Of a stretch of 64,000 nucleotides of DNA, positions 16,533 through 25,352 are shown piece by piece. The translations under genes and the position numbers were made by a program. The DNA is from Terriglobia bacterium. Lineage in GTDB: Bacteria; Acidobacteriota; Terriglobia; Bryobacterales; Bryobacteraceae. Below the pieces are notes generated by a model, which searched no databases, was not told where the DNA came from, and saw only the letters and a list, made by a program, of their open reading frames with translations. How positions within the stretch are numbered: position 1 is the first letter of the stretch; every line of letters starts with the position of its first letter. The stretch lies in assembly GCA_020073445.1 (NCBI GenBank), contig JAIQFE010000012.1, positions 62,001 through 126,000 of the forward strand, in the 5' to 3' direction.

Positions 16533-17933
16533 TTATGCTTGCGAAATAATCGGAAGCTGAGCGGCTTCCCACGCGGCCAGACCGCCAGCGACCTCGACCA
16601 ATTGCGTGATCCCGTATTGATGCAGGATGCTGGCAGCGATCGATGAGCGGTAGCCGCCCGCGCAATGGACGGCGATGCGGCGGTTGCGCGGGATTTCGCC
16701 GATGCGCTCTTGCAAATGGTTCAGCGGAATATTCACGCTGCCCTCGATGTGCTTGGCCGCCCATTCGCGTGGATTTCGGATATCCAGCACCAGCGGCGGA
16801 TTCGCGCCCGCTAACTCTTCGGCCACCATGGGGGCGCTGAGGCGCTCGGTGGGCCATATCAGGTCGGGCCGGCTGGCGAGTGCTTCCATGCCGCCCTGCA
16901 AGTATCCTTTGACGTGATCGAAACCGATGCGGCCCAGCCGTAACGCGGCTTCTTGTTCGCGTCCCGGCTCAGCAATGATGACGATCGGCTTGGCGCGGTC
17001 GAGCACCGTGCCCGCCCAAGTGGCGTATTGCCCGCCCAGTCCGATATTGATGCTGCCGGCCAAGTGGCCTTTGGCGTATTCCGCGGGATCCCGCACATCA
17101 AGGATTTGGGCGCCCGCGTCTCCCATCCTCAGGACCTCATCCAGATCGATGGGATGAAGTACTTGTTCCAGATTCTTGTCCAAAGTGGCGCGCTCGCGAG
17201 TATTGAGGATCGCATCGTAGGTGAAGTACGCCGGGGCGTCGGGCTGATCGGCTGTCACCAGAGCTATAAATTGCTCCTTCGACATGGGCTGGAGAGCGTA
17301 ATTCAAACGACGTTGATCGCCAAGGGAAGAAACCGTATCGGAAGAAAGTTGCTTCCCGCACAGCGAGCCGGCCCCATGAGCCGGATAGACCAGCGTCTCA
17401 TCGGGCAGCGGCAGGAGTTTGTTGTGGAGCGAGTCGTAAAGGTGCGCGCCGAGATCGTTGGCCGTCCACCCGAGCGAAGCCCGCAGATCGGGGCGGCCGA
17501 CATCTCCGATAAACAGAGTGTCTCCCGTGAGGACCGCGTAAGGTTTCGCAGCATCCTTCTGAAGATCGAAGACCAGGATCGAGATGGACTCGATCGTATG
17601 GCCGGGAGTTTCGAGGATCTGAAGGCGCAGTCCCGGGAACTCGAGCGTGTCGCCGTCCTTCATCGCCACGAAAGCGTATTCCGCCTGGGCGCGGGAGCCG
17701 AGATGGATGGTCGCGCCGCAACGGTCGCGCAGTTCCAGATGTCCGGCGACGAAGTCGGCGTGAAAGTGAGTGAGGAAGACGTGGCGGATCTGGAGGCCAA
17801 ATTTCTCCGCATCGGCCAGATATTGCTGGATGTCGCGCTGAGGGTCGACGATGATAGCCGTCGAGCTGGCCTCGTCACCCAGCAGATACGAAGCGTGGGC
17901 CAGGCAGCCCAAATAGTACTGTTTCAGAATCAT
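16533..17933 (-). CDS. persulfide dioxygenase-rhodanese-rhodanese fusion (CstB/ETHE1-like)
   Basis: 466 residues. The N-terminal MBL domain (about 1-240) has THFHADFVAGH, TPGHT, TGDTLF and PAHGAG, the mononuclear-iron persulfide dioxygenase pattern. Two rhodanese domains follow. The first (about 265-355) has EPGREQE where the active-site Cys loop should be and is probably inactive. The second (about 375-460) has the intact loop HCAGGYRSS. Such fusions oxidise low-molecular-weight persulfide and pass sulfane sulfur to an acceptor, detoxifying sulfide in the cytoplasm. It is convergent with the GWxTD-like gene. Confidence 0.92.
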   Translation of the reverse strand: MILKQYYLGCLAHASYLLGDEASSTAIIVDPQRDIQQYLADAEKFGLQIRHVFLTHFHADFVAGHLELRDRCGATIHLGSRAQAEYAFVAMKDGDTLEFPGLRLQILETPGHTIESISILVFDLQKDAAKPYAVLTGDTLFIGDVGRPDLRASLGWTANDLGAHLYDSLHNKLLPLPDETLVYPAHGAGSLCGKQLSSDTVSSLGDQRRLNYALQPMSKEQFIALVTADQPDAPAYFTYDAILNTRERATLDKNLEQVLHPIDLDEVLRMGDAGAQILDVRDPAEYAKGHLAGSINIGLGGQYATWAGTVLDRAKPIVIIAEPGREQEAALRLGRIGFDHVKGYLQGGMEALASRPDLIWPTERLSAPMVAEELAGANPPLVLDIRNPREWAAKHIEGSVNIPLNHLQERIGEIPRNRRIAVHCAGGYRSSIAASILHQYGITQLVEVAGGLAAWEAAQLPIISQA

Positions 17934-17975
17934 TGGAATCTTGAAAGTGTCCTCGGCCTGGGGCCGGATCTCCTT

Positions 17976-18965
17976 TTAGATTCTCACCGGGTTCTTGGAC
18001 CCAGCCATCGCAGTTTCAGGAACCTGAATCGGCTCCAGAGACGCGAGGATCTCGGCATGGCGGTCCGCCATCCACGGCGGCAGGTGAAGCTTGCTGCCCA
18101 GTTCCTCCTTGCTTTCGTCCTTCTCGAACGATCCCGGAGCATTGCAGCAGCTCTCTACCAGGATTCCGCCGGGGCAGCGGCAATACATCGAATAGAAGTA
18201 AAACCGGTCCTTGATCTCGGAGGCATCGGTGTAGCCGAGTTCCTCGTAAATCGCCTTCTGTTCGGCTAGCGCGTTCTGGTCGGCGCCCCACAGCGCGATG
18301 TGATGGAACGTGCCCGCGCCGAACGTCCAGCTTCCCGCGGGGCGCTCGGACTCCTGCAGTAAAGTGATGGTCTTGTTGGCGCCGCCGGTGCCGGTTTCAA
18401 AACGGTGGTAGCGGCCTTCGACGCCGGTCTTGCGGAATCCCAGGGCATCCACGAAAAAGCGCTCGGTTTCCGCCACTTCCCGCACCGAAAGCACGGCTCC
18501 ATGGAAACCGCGCGGCGACTCGCTCTTGCCGATTTCAGGAGTGCTCCAGCCTTCCCGCTTGTCGGCTTCGTCTTCAATCACTTCTACGCCCAACCCGGAC
18601 GGATGCTTGAACCGCAGGAAGGATTGGCCAAACCGCTCGGCAACGGGCTCGTGATCCACCTTGTGGCGCTTCAGGTGCTCTTTCCAGAACGGGAGCGATC
18701 CCTTGGCAACCGTGAAGGCCGTGGCGGAGACTTGCCCCGATCCCGGCCGCCCTTGCTTGCGGCCATACGGGAACGTCGTCATCACCGAGCCCGGCTCCAG
18801 GTTGGCGTTCGAGTAGTACAAGTGATAAATCGGAATGGACCCGTCCATCAGAACGGTTTGCTTGGCCATCCGCAGGCCCATTACTTGCGTAAAGAAATCG
18901 ACGTCTTCCTGCGCCCCGCCGGCACAAGCCGTGATGTGGTGATAGCCGGTTAGAGGATAGTTCAT
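17976..18965 (-). CDS. VOC-family ring-cleaving dioxygenase
   Basis: 329 residues with two vicinal-oxygen-chelate modules (about 5-150 and 155-300). Candidate metal ligands are the His in YHHITACAG, the His in TFHHIALWG and the Glu in GGILVESCC. The closest recognisable group is the MhqO/hydroquinone-type ring-cleaving dioxygenases, which open aromatic rings using Fe(II) or Mn(II). The true substrate is not evident. It stands 42 nt downstream of nothing recognisable as a promoter and may be transcribed with the secreted unknown upstream. Confidence 0.85.
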   Translation of the reverse strand: MNYPLTGYHHITACAGGAQEDVDFFTQVMGLRMAKQTVLMDGSIPIYHLYYSNANLEPGSVMTTFPYGRKQGRPGSGQVSATAFTVAKGSLPFWKEHLKRHKVDHEPVAERFGQSFLRFKHPSGLGVEVIEDEADKREGWSTPEIGKSESPRGFHGAVLSVREVAETERFFVDALGFRKTGVEGRYHRFETGTGGANKTITLLQESERPAGSWTFGAGTFHHIALWGADQNALAEQKAIYEELGYTDASEIKDRFYFYSMYCRCPGGILVESCCNAPGSFEKDESKEELGSKLHLPPWMADRHAEILASLEPIQVPETAMAGSKNPVRI

Positions 18966-19005
18966 AAGTTCTCCTTAGCGAAAGTGCGCACGTCTACGTC
19001 CGCGA

Positions 19006-19689
19006 TCAGTTCGGCTGACTCGCTGTGTCACGTTTCACTGGTTTTCCGTAAACCTCGATCCAGGCGACGTCGGAGTACCCGCCGGTGCCATGGCCGCTTC
19101 CGGGCGTCAGATCGGCGAACCCGACCGCGTCGACCTTGCTCAGATCCACCTTGTCGAGCAGGGTCCCCTTGGTCTGCACCTTGGGCATGTCGAGTTTGAG
19201 CCAGCGCACTTCGGACAAATAGAATTCGCTTTCGTGATAGTCGAAGACGTTCGCATCGACGTGATCTCCGATGAGCCAGGTTCCGTCGGCGAGCTTCACA
19301 ACGGGGCGAACTTCGTGGAATCCCGACGTCTTGCTGTACCACCGGATCTTGGCCTTGCCGGTCAGATCCACGTAGCTATCCTTATGGCTGAGCGTGAGGG
19401 CGCAGGATGAGGCGCAAAGTCCGGTCCAGATGTGAGGCACATTCCCCTCGCTGGTGACGCCGAAGTCTTCCTTGTTGGAACCAGGATAAAGACTCAACTT
19501 CAGATCCGGGTTCGTGACGAAATCCTGCGTCACGGGCACATTGCCGGGAGCTTGCTTCCAGGTTTCCTTAAAGAACAGTGGAGGCGGTTGAGGCGCTTGC
19601 CCCCTGCCACCGCCGCGCGCGCCAGGCTGTTGAGCCAAGGCGCTCGCTGCCATGCCTAACAGGATCCACGCAAAGAGCTGTCGCTTCAT
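19006..19689 (-). CDS. secreted hypothetical protein
   Basis: 227 residues from MKRQLFAWILLGMAASALAQ, a clear signal peptide, preceded by GGAGG four bases before the ATG. A Gly/Arg/Pro-rich linker (RGGGRGQAPQPPP) precedes a beta-sandwich-like domain with the motif TGLCASSCALTL, a possible disulfide, and a C-terminal SDVAWIEVYGKPV typical of jelly-roll sugar- or surface-binding domains. No family assigned. It follows the TonB receptor by 65 nt on the same strand. Confidence 0.7.
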   Translation of the reverse strand: MKRQLFAWILLGMAASALAQQPGARGGGRGQAPQPPPLFFKETWKQAPGNVPVTQDFVTNPDLKLSLYPGSNKEDFGVTSEGNVPHIWTGLCASSCALTLSHKDSYVDLTGKAKIRWYSKTSGFHEVRPVVKLADGTWLIGDHVDANVFDYHESEFYLSEVRWLKLDMPKVQTKGTLLDKVDLSKVDAVGFADLTPGSGHGTGGYSDVAWIEVYGKPVKRDTASQPN

Positions 19690-19754
19690 AGAACCTCCAT
19701 CGTGATGTACATGATACCCCGGCGCCGCGCGCAAGCGTAGGAGTTCCCCTCACA

Positions 19755-22700
19755 TCAGAACTGGAACCGGCCGACCAATTGTCCCTGTCGCGGCTGCACG
19801 CCGCCGGTGGCGAACGTGCCTTGGTTTAAGGTGGCGTTATTGATGAAGCCGAAACCCGCTGTGGTCTGGGAGTTCGGGTCGCTGTTCACAATCCGAGTCT
19901 GGGGCGCGGCGGGATTGGTGGATGTCGGATCGTTGATGTTGGCGCGATTGAAGACGTTGGTAAATTCCGCGCGGACGTTCAACGACATACGCTCCTTAAT
20001 ACGAAAGTTCCGCCCGATTGACAGGTTCTCGATAGGATGGCGCTGGCGGCGGTAATCATTGTAGTAAGTCGCGGTGCCGAACTGGCCGGGACCAGGATTC
20101 GTCCACGCCTTCGGGTTCAGCACGAAGGTGGTGTTCGGATCGAAGCAGTGGCAGTTCAGGTCTTGAAGGAATAGCGGCTCGCCGGGAACGCGGTTCTGAA
20201 CGGTGTTTAGGAAATCGGCGCTTGCGAGCGCCGGAGTCGTGGTAGCGGCCGGCGGCGCAAAAGGAAGGCCGCTGGCGTATTGCATAAACCCGCCTATCTG
20301 CCAATCGCGGACAGCGAACGACAGAATCTTGTTCTTGTTCCAGGCTGGGGTCCGATAGTTGACAGCGAGACCGCTGATCAGCGGACGCGAGTTGGACGAA
20401 AGTTGCTTGAACAGCTGGCGATTTTCTATGTCGCCGCTGGTAGCCGAAAGCGTATCGAGTTCCTTGGCATACGTGAAGGCGTAGGTAAAGTCCACACCAT
20501 GCGAAAAGCGCTTGGTCACTTTCAGCTGAAGCGAGTCGTACCAGGCTTTGCCCAGGGGGGCCCATAACGGGGTCAGCCCGCCGTTGAACTGCGGGAAGGG
20601 ACGCAAGGATTGTGCCACCGAGCCGGTAAAACCCGGAAAGGGCAATTTGTTCTGGAAACGGCCGGCGCCAGCTGCGTTGATTTGTGAGCTCAGAATGGTG
20701 AGGTCCGCAGGATTGTTGAGGCTCAGGCCATAGGATTTCAGCGTGTCCTGGCTGATGAAGTTGTAGTTCACCAGGTTCCCGCTCGTGAGCCATATCTGGC
20801 GGTTCGCCACGTAGGAGGCTTCCACAACCAGGTCCTTCGTCACCTCGCGCTGGAGGCCGATGGACCATTGATACTGGCGGCCTGGCCGGCCGGAGTTCTG
20901 GTCAACCACCGAGGTCGGGCCGGTGCCCACCAGCGCATTCACGGGATAGTAGGAGGGGCTGAAATTCGGCCAGGCGATTTGTTGTGCGGTCAGCGGAAGT
21001 CCGTTGGCGAGCGTCATGGCTTCGCGTCCCGGGTCCGAGCTCGGGCCAAATGGATTGGTGGCCGAAACGACGCCGCCGGCGAGATTATATTGCGGAGTTC
21101 CGCTATAGGCGATGCCAAACCCGGCACGAAGCACAGTTTTCGGCGTGATCTGATAGGCCAGACCGAGGCGCGGCCCAAATGCCCAGGGATAGTTGTTGGC
21201 GAAATGGCAGTTACAGGTCGCCTCATATTGAACGGCGCCAGGATGCCCGCCCACCGTGGGATTCGCCAGATTTGGCGCAAGATTCGCCATGCGTCCGTAC
21301 TGTTCCTGGAAATACGTGGAGTAGTCATAGCGCAAGCCGTAGTCGAGCGTCAGCCTGCGGGTGATCTTCCAAGTGTCCTGCGCGTAGAATCCGAGCTGCT
21401 TCTTGCCAATACGGCCGCGGGAGCCGGGTTTGACGTTACCGTTGTTCACCAAACCGAGCAGGAAGCTGGCGTACGGGAATCCGATGGTATTGCCCAGCAC
21501 CTGCGCGTTGGCGTTGCTCGCGACCACGTAGGGCAGCGCGGTTTGCTGCGGTCCGAAGATATAGTTGCCATTCACGCCGCTCTCATCCAGGCGATAGTCG
21601 CCTTGATTGCGGAGTTCGCCGCCAAACTTATAGGTATGGTTGCCTTTCACCCAGGTCAAGCTGAGGATGGCTGTGCCTTGCTGGAAAACATCGTCGGCAA
21701 GGGCACCCGTGGAGCTGATATTCGTGCTGCCGCCGGATTGCGTGTTGCTCAGGCCGGTGAAGTTCGGAAAGGTCGCTTTGCGTCCGGTAAAGGGTCCTGT
21801 CAGGCCGAGTCCCGCCGTCGCATCGTAGAGATCCCCAAGCGCGGGGCGGCCCAGCCAGTTCTGCGTGAAGCCAATGCCCCAGTGCAATAGCAGCGTCGGG
21901 GTTAGAGTTGTATCCCAATTCAGGCGCTCCGTGTGAGCGCGAATATAAGTTCCGATCGCGGCGGAAACGGGAAGCGGCAACCCCTCCGCACCCGCGCAGA
22001 AATCGCACTTCGTGCTGGTGCGGTTCATCAGAAACGCAACCTTATTCTTGGAATTCACCACTTGGTCGATCTTGACGGAGGGAACCTGAGTGACACGCTC
22101 CTGCAGATATCCACCCTGAAAGTTATTGACGAGCAAGGTGGGACTGGTGGGATTCGGAATTAGACCCTGCACCTTCAGCGCAACCTTGTCGAGCCGGGCC
22201 GGCTGGATCACGTTGCCGGGGAACGGGTCGGTCAACACGCGACCATCCGCAAGGGCGTGCCGCGTAGTGGGATCGTAGATCATGTTGGGAAGGATGGGCC
22301 GTCCCGCAGCGTCGTTCCCCAGGCTGTTGGTGAGCAGCGCCTTGCTAAAGTCGCCTATGCGGTAAGCAGCAGTGGGTACCGAGACAGCATCGGCGATGAC
22401 GTTCGCTCCAGCGCGATACTGCTCCCAGTTGACGAAGAAGAAAGTCCTGTTCCGGCCGTCGTAGACCTTGGGGATCCATGCCGGACCGCCAAACGTAAAA
22501 CCGTAGTCATTGCGGCGCGTTTTGGCGCGCGGATTGCCGCCGGCAATCGTCGATGCCTTCGCATTGTAGATATTTAACAGCGGCTGGCCGGCGGAGAGTT
22601 TTTCGTGGACGAAGTATTCGTAGGCGGTTCCGTGGAACTGGTTGGTGCCGGATCGCATCGTGATGTTCATGATGGCGCTGCCGGCCTGCCCGAACTCCGC

Positions 22701-23381
22701 TGCATAGTTGCTGGTTTGAATGGCGAATTCCTGAACGGAATCGACGCCCACCTGGTTTTGCTGCGAAGCACCCTGGCCGAGACTGTTGGACGCATCCATG
22801 CCTTCGACCAGCATGGTCTGGGAATTGTTCACGCCGCCGTTGATGCGCACCGTCGGGCCCGTCACCCCGATCGTCAGCGCGGAGCCGGGAATTAAGCCCA
22901 CCACGGCGATCGGATTGCGGATACCGCCACTGCCGGCGCTCCCGCCGGTTTGCAGAACGGGCAGGCTATCCATCCGCTCGATGGGCACCACGTGGCTTAA
23001 TTCGCCGCTTTCCGTCTTCAGTAGGGGCGCCGCCTCGGTCACGGTCACGGCTTCGGTCGCGCTGCCCACCTCGAGAGCAATATCGATACGGATGGTCTGC
23101 GCGTTTTGGACCGTCAATCCCTGCCGGATGAACTTCTTGAATCCAGCGACCGTGACCCTGATTTCATAGTCGCCAGCCGAAAGAGATGGAATGGTGTAAT
23201 TGCCGGTGGCCGAGGATGCCACAGTCGTAACCACCCCGGTTTGCGTGTTGCGCGCCTCAACGGGAGCATTGGCAACAACGGCGCCAGCCGGATCGGAAAT
23301 CGTTCCAGTAATCGTGCCCCGGTCGGACTGGGCAAAAAGGGCAACTGCTCCGAAGAACACCGCTAGTAGCGTTGAACGCAT
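19755..23381 (-). CDS. TonB-dependent receptor with N-terminal carboxypeptidase-regulatory domain (Oar-like)
   Basis: 1208 residues. The signal peptide ends near LFAQ. A CarboxypepD-regulatory-like domain (GTITGTISDPAGAVVANAPV, about 20-110) is followed by a plug domain (about 120-245) and a long barrel ending ...GRFQF, with the terminal aromatic residue used for outer-membrane insertion. Acidobacteriota carry many such receptors; the ligand cannot be read from sequence, though size and plug type suit oligosaccharides or peptides. Tandem 21-bp repeats sit just upstream of the start. Confidence 0.92.
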   Translation of the reverse strand: MRSTLLAVFFGAVALFAQSDRGTITGTISDPAGAVVANAPVEARNTQTGVVTTVASSATGNYTIPSLSAGDYEIRVTVAGFKKFIRQGLTVQNAQTIRIDIALEVGSATEAVTVTEAAPLLKTESGELSHVVPIERMDSLPVLQTGGSAGSGGIRNPIAVVGLIPGSALTIGVTGPTVRINGGVNNSQTMLVEGMDASNSLGQGASQQNQVGVDSVQEFAIQTSNYAAEFGQAGSAIMNITMRSGTNQFHGTAYEYFVHEKLSAGQPLLNIYNAKASTIAGGNPRAKTRRNDYGFTFGGPAWIPKVYDGRNRTFFFVNWEQYRAGANVIADAVSVPTAAYRIGDFSKALLTNSLGNDAAGRPILPNMIYDPTTRHALADGRVLTDPFPGNVIQPARLDKVALKVQGLIPNPTSPTLLVNNFQGGYLQERVTQVPSVKIDQVVNSKNKVAFLMNRTSTKCDFCAGAEGLPLPVSAAIGTYIRAHTERLNWDTTLTPTLLLHWGIGFTQNWLGRPALGDLYDATAGLGLTGPFTGRKATFPNFTGLSNTQSGGSTNISSTGALADDVFQQGTAILSLTWVKGNHTYKFGGELRNQGDYRLDESGVNGNYIFGPQQTALPYVVASNANAQVLGNTIGFPYASFLLGLVNNGNVKPGSRGRIGKKQLGFYAQDTWKITRRLTLDYGLRYDYSTYFQEQYGRMANLAPNLANPTVGGHPGAVQYEATCNCHFANNYPWAFGPRLGLAYQITPKTVLRAGFGIAYSGTPQYNLAGGVVSATNPFGPSSDPGREAMTLANGLPLTAQQIAWPNFSPSYYPVNALVGTGPTSVVDQNSGRPGRQYQWSIGLQREVTKDLVVEASYVANRQIWLTSGNLVNYNFISQDTLKSYGLSLNNPADLTILSSQINAAGAGRFQNKLPFPGFTGSVAQSLRPFPQFNGGLTPLWAPLGKAWYDSLQLKVTKRFSHGVDFTYAFTYAKELDTLSATSGDIENRQLFKQLSSNSRPLISGLAVNYRTPAWNKNKILSFAVRDWQIGGFMQYASGLPFAPPAATTTPALASADFLNTVQNRVPGEPLFLQDLNCHCFDPNTTFVLNPKAWTNPGPGQFGTATYYNDYRRQRHPIENLSIGRNFRIKERMSLNVRAEFTNVFNRANINDPTSTNPAAPQTRIVNSDPNSQTTAGFGFINNATLNQGTFATGGVQPRQGQLVGRFQF

Positions 23382-23397
23382 GGTCGAGTCTCACTTT

Positions 23398-23439
23398 CTT
23401 GGTGAAATCGTTCGCTGACTTGGTGAAATCCTACGCTGA
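23398..23439 (-). repeat. two tandem 21-bp direct repeats in the TonB receptor leader
   Basis: Two adjacent 21-bp units (23398-23418 and 23419-23439) differ at two positions. Each carries TTGGTGAAATC and CGCTGA on the plus strand. They end 17 bases before the receptor start codon and fill most of the 73-bp gap to the next gene. Confidence 0.8.
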
Positions 23440-23454
23440 TAATGCCGGAAAAAT

Positions 23455-23880
23455 TTAGTTGTCTCGAACCGCCTTAAAATCGCCCTTTTTATCGCCTTGT
23501 GTCCACGTGCCCACCAGTGAGCGTCGCGGATTGGTCACGTCCTGGATCTTCGCGTCGATCGACACCCGGGCCGTGGCACCCGCCCGATCTTTGTAGTTCG
23601 CCTCGAAATGGAACTGCCAATTGGAGGGGTCAAACGCAGTTTTCTCGATAGGGGAAGAACGTATGCCTGGATTCAAGATCCCGGTCACAGACGTGCCGTC
23701 CCAGTCCATGACCAATGTCACGGGTGTGCGTTCCTGGACGTTCACTCCCCAACTGCCGTGCCAGGTGCCCTTGAGCGGATGTCCCTCCTGGGCGATGAGC
23801 CAGGGCGATAGCAAGACCGCAGCGGCTGCTGCTCCGAGTCTCATTGACCGTCTCATTGACAATCTCATTGACCTGCTCAT
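23455..23880 (-). CDS. small secreted hypothetical protein
   Basis: 141 residues. The start overlaps the upstream stop (ATGA at 23877-23880), which argues for coupling. The N-terminus MSRSMRLSMRRSMRLGAAAA is an unusual Arg-rich lead made of a repeated 12-bp unit, followed by a signal hydrophobic segment and a 110-residue domain with GTWHGSWG near the start and GTWTQGDKKGDFKAVR at the end. This lipocalin-like pattern occurs in secreted Acidobacteria proteins. The function is unknown. Confidence 0.72.
   Translation of the reverse strand: MSRSMRLSMRRSMRLGAAAAAVLLSPWLIAQEGHPLKGTWHGSWGVNVQERTPVTLVMDWDGTSVTGILNPGIRSSPIEKTAFDPSNWQFHFEANYKDRAGATARVSIDAKIQDVTNPRRSLVGTWTQGDKKGDFKAVRDN
23833..23880 (-). 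repeat. four 12-bp tandem repeats, each carrying an in-frame ATG
   Basis: On the minus strand ATGAGCAGGTCA, ATGAGATTGTCA, ATGAGACGGTCA and ATGAGACTCGGA follow one another, each starting with an ATG in the same reading frame at the start of the small secreted gene. Confidence 0.85.
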
Positions 23881-24731
23881 TGGCCCACAAGGTGGCTGGG
23901 ATCCCGATTGTTGTCCTGGCAAAAGTATTCCTCGAAGTCCTCGTCGGGAACCCAATAAATGTAATGGCCGCCGGTCCATGTCTTCGTATAGGCCTTGGGA
24001 TCGTCGATGGTGGCCTCATACTTCAACGTGTTGTAGTCGGGCCGCGAGATGTGCTCGATCAAATGCAGCGATTCCGTATGCGGGTAGCCGGCCCTGGCGA
24101 ACCAGAATTGCTCGTTGAAACCCACGGAGTCCACAGCCAGTGTGTCTCCTTCCCACTTCCCTACGGAGTGACCAAGGAATGTCGGAATGAAGTCGTCGGA
24201 AGTCGGATGCGGCCGGCCATCCAGGAAGATCACCCGCCAGGTCCGAGGCCCGCCACCGGAGAGCACCAGCACCCGCTTGGCTTCCGGCAGTTCATAAATC
24301 AGCAGGCCATACGGAGTGTGGAATTGGCGCGGACCTCCCGGAGGAACGCAACGAGCATGGGGATCGTTCTTTTGCTGGTCGGCGCGGCGTGCTTCATACA
24401 GCGCCTTGGCCCACGGCTGGAAGGGCACCTCGCCGATGTCCAGATTGGTCGGCAGGTTCATGCCGTTCTTACCCGTCAAGCCGCCGGTGCCCGCATTCCA
24501 ATATCCGGTCTTTCCCGGCGCCGCGGCCAGCATCGGATGCCCATCGGGCCATCGCGGCGTGGGAGCCGAGGGCGGCCTGGGTCCGGTCGTGCGACCCGTG
24601 CGGGTGCTGGGAGCGGGCGCAGCGGCCTTTCCCGCGGCTTGGGCCGGAGCTTGGGCCGGAGCTTGCGCGAAGGCGAAGGTTCCCAGAGTTGCCGCCGTCA
24701 ATAAGAGCCAAGTGAACATGTGCGGGCGCAT
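23877..24731 (-). CDS. secreted hypothetical protein, often found with DUF6152
   Basis: 284 residues from MRPHMFTWLLLTAATLGTFA, a signal peptide, with GGAG seven bases before the ATG. A low-complexity Ala/Pro stretch (QAPAQAPAQAAGKAAAPAP) is followed by a conserved-looking domain with GGPRTWRVIFLDGRPHP, GHSVGKWEGDTLAVDS and a C-terminal YFCQDNNRDPSHLVGQ. The frame stays open to 25196, but that part runs antiparallel to no signal and overlaps the DUF6152 gene, so I do not use it. The domain is common in Acidobacteria; the function is unknown. Confidence 0.85.
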   Translation of the reverse strand: MRPHMFTWLLLTAATLGTFAFAQAPAQAPAQAAGKAAAPAPSTRTGRTTGPRPPSAPTPRWPDGHPMLAAAPGKTGYWNAGTGGLTGKNGMNLPTNLDIGEVPFQPWAKALYEARRADQQKNDPHARCVPPGGPRQFHTPYGLLIYELPEAKRVLVLSGGGPRTWRVIFLDGRPHPTSDDFIPTFLGHSVGKWEGDTLAVDSVGFNEQFWFARAGYPHTESLHLIEHISRPDYNTLKYEATIDDPKAYTKTWTGGHYIYWVPDEDFEEYFCQDNNRDPSHLVGQ

Positions 24732-24760
24732 GACTGATCTCCTAACTAAAATCCCGAGCG

Positions 24761-25150
24761 CTATCGGCCTTCGCTCGACGCGGCCCCGAGGCGCTGGCCG
24801 GTCGTGGTGAGCGTCACCGCGCGAGCATTCGCATGGGTCCCGCCGTCCTTGGCCTGAGTGCCTTCTACCGTCACCAGATCGCCGATCTTCATGGAGGTCC
24901 TGCTCCACCCGGTATTCTTGAGCGCACCCGGAGCTCCCATCTCGAAAGCCCAGTTCGCCACGTGGCCGGCGTCGTCTTCCACATCGATGTAGAAATAGAC
25001 GTGCGGATTGCTCCAGTCGATCTTTGTGACCGCTCCGGTGAGCTTCACCGGCTTCTTGCTGTCGTATTCGGCGGCGAAGGAATGATGCGCCCAGGAGGGC
25101 GTAGTAGTCCCCACAATAGTCAGGACCGCCAAGGCAAATTGCAGCTTCAT
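24761..25150 (-). CDS. DUF6152 family secreted protein
   Basis: 129 residues. Signal peptide MKLQFALAVLTIVGTTTPSWA, then HHSFAAEYDSKKPVKLTGAV and KIDWSNPHVYFYIDV, the DUF6152 signature. It is a small beta-barrel-like exported domain of unknown role. Strong GGAGGAG seven bases before the ATG. First gene of the unit with the two downstream secreted proteins and perhaps the TonB receptor. Confidence 0.88.
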   Translation of the reverse strand: MKLQFALAVLTIVGTTTPSWAHHSFAAEYDSKKPVKLTGAVTKIDWSNPHVYFYIDVEDDAGHVANWAFEMGAPGALKNTGWSRTSMKIGDLVTVEGTQAKDGGTHANARAVTLTTTGQRLGAASSEGR

Positions 25151-25175
25151 AACAAGACTCCTCCCCTGTGGCGCA

Positions 25176-25203
25176 ATTGTATGTCACCTGGAGCACAGTA
25201 CAA
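25176..25203 (-). promoter_or_regulatory. predicted promoter of the DUF6152 operon
   Basis: On the minus strand TTGTAC (25198-25203) and TACAAT (25176-25181) are 16 nt apart, about 25 nt before the DUF6152 start codon. Confidence 0.45.
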
Positions 25204-25215
25204 TTCCAGTTTTAT

Positions 25216-25242
25216 TGATAGTCACTATCACTATTAGTGATA
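25216..25242. promoter_or_regulatory. two overlapping palindromes, candidate operator between divergent genes
   Basis: TGATAGTCACTATCA (25216-25230) is a perfect 15-bp palindrome with a central C. TATCACTATTAGTGATA (25226-25242) is a perfect 17-bp palindrome with a central T. They share five bases and sit 13 bp upstream of the predicted DUF6152 -35 box, in an AT-rich patch. The form suits a dimeric repressor such as PadR or TetR families. No regulator gene is adjacent. Confidence 0.6.
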
Positions 25243-25352
25243 TGCGATGGCGAAACACGGGCTCGGTCTATTCACCGAGGCAGCACCGGCTTCGAGCCAA
25301 CCCATCACGACACTCCCATTCATAGGCAGGATTTGTCTACAATAATCCCACC

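Noticed and set aside
16953-18269. A 438-codon open frame on the plus strand
   Set aside because: Antisense to the sulfur dioxygenase and VOC genes, crossing both; no signal of its own.
24732-25196. Upstream extension of the secreted protein at 23877
   Set aside because: It runs through the DUF6152 gene in another frame and gives an Arg-rich translation; the signal peptide and ribosome-binding site lie at 24731.
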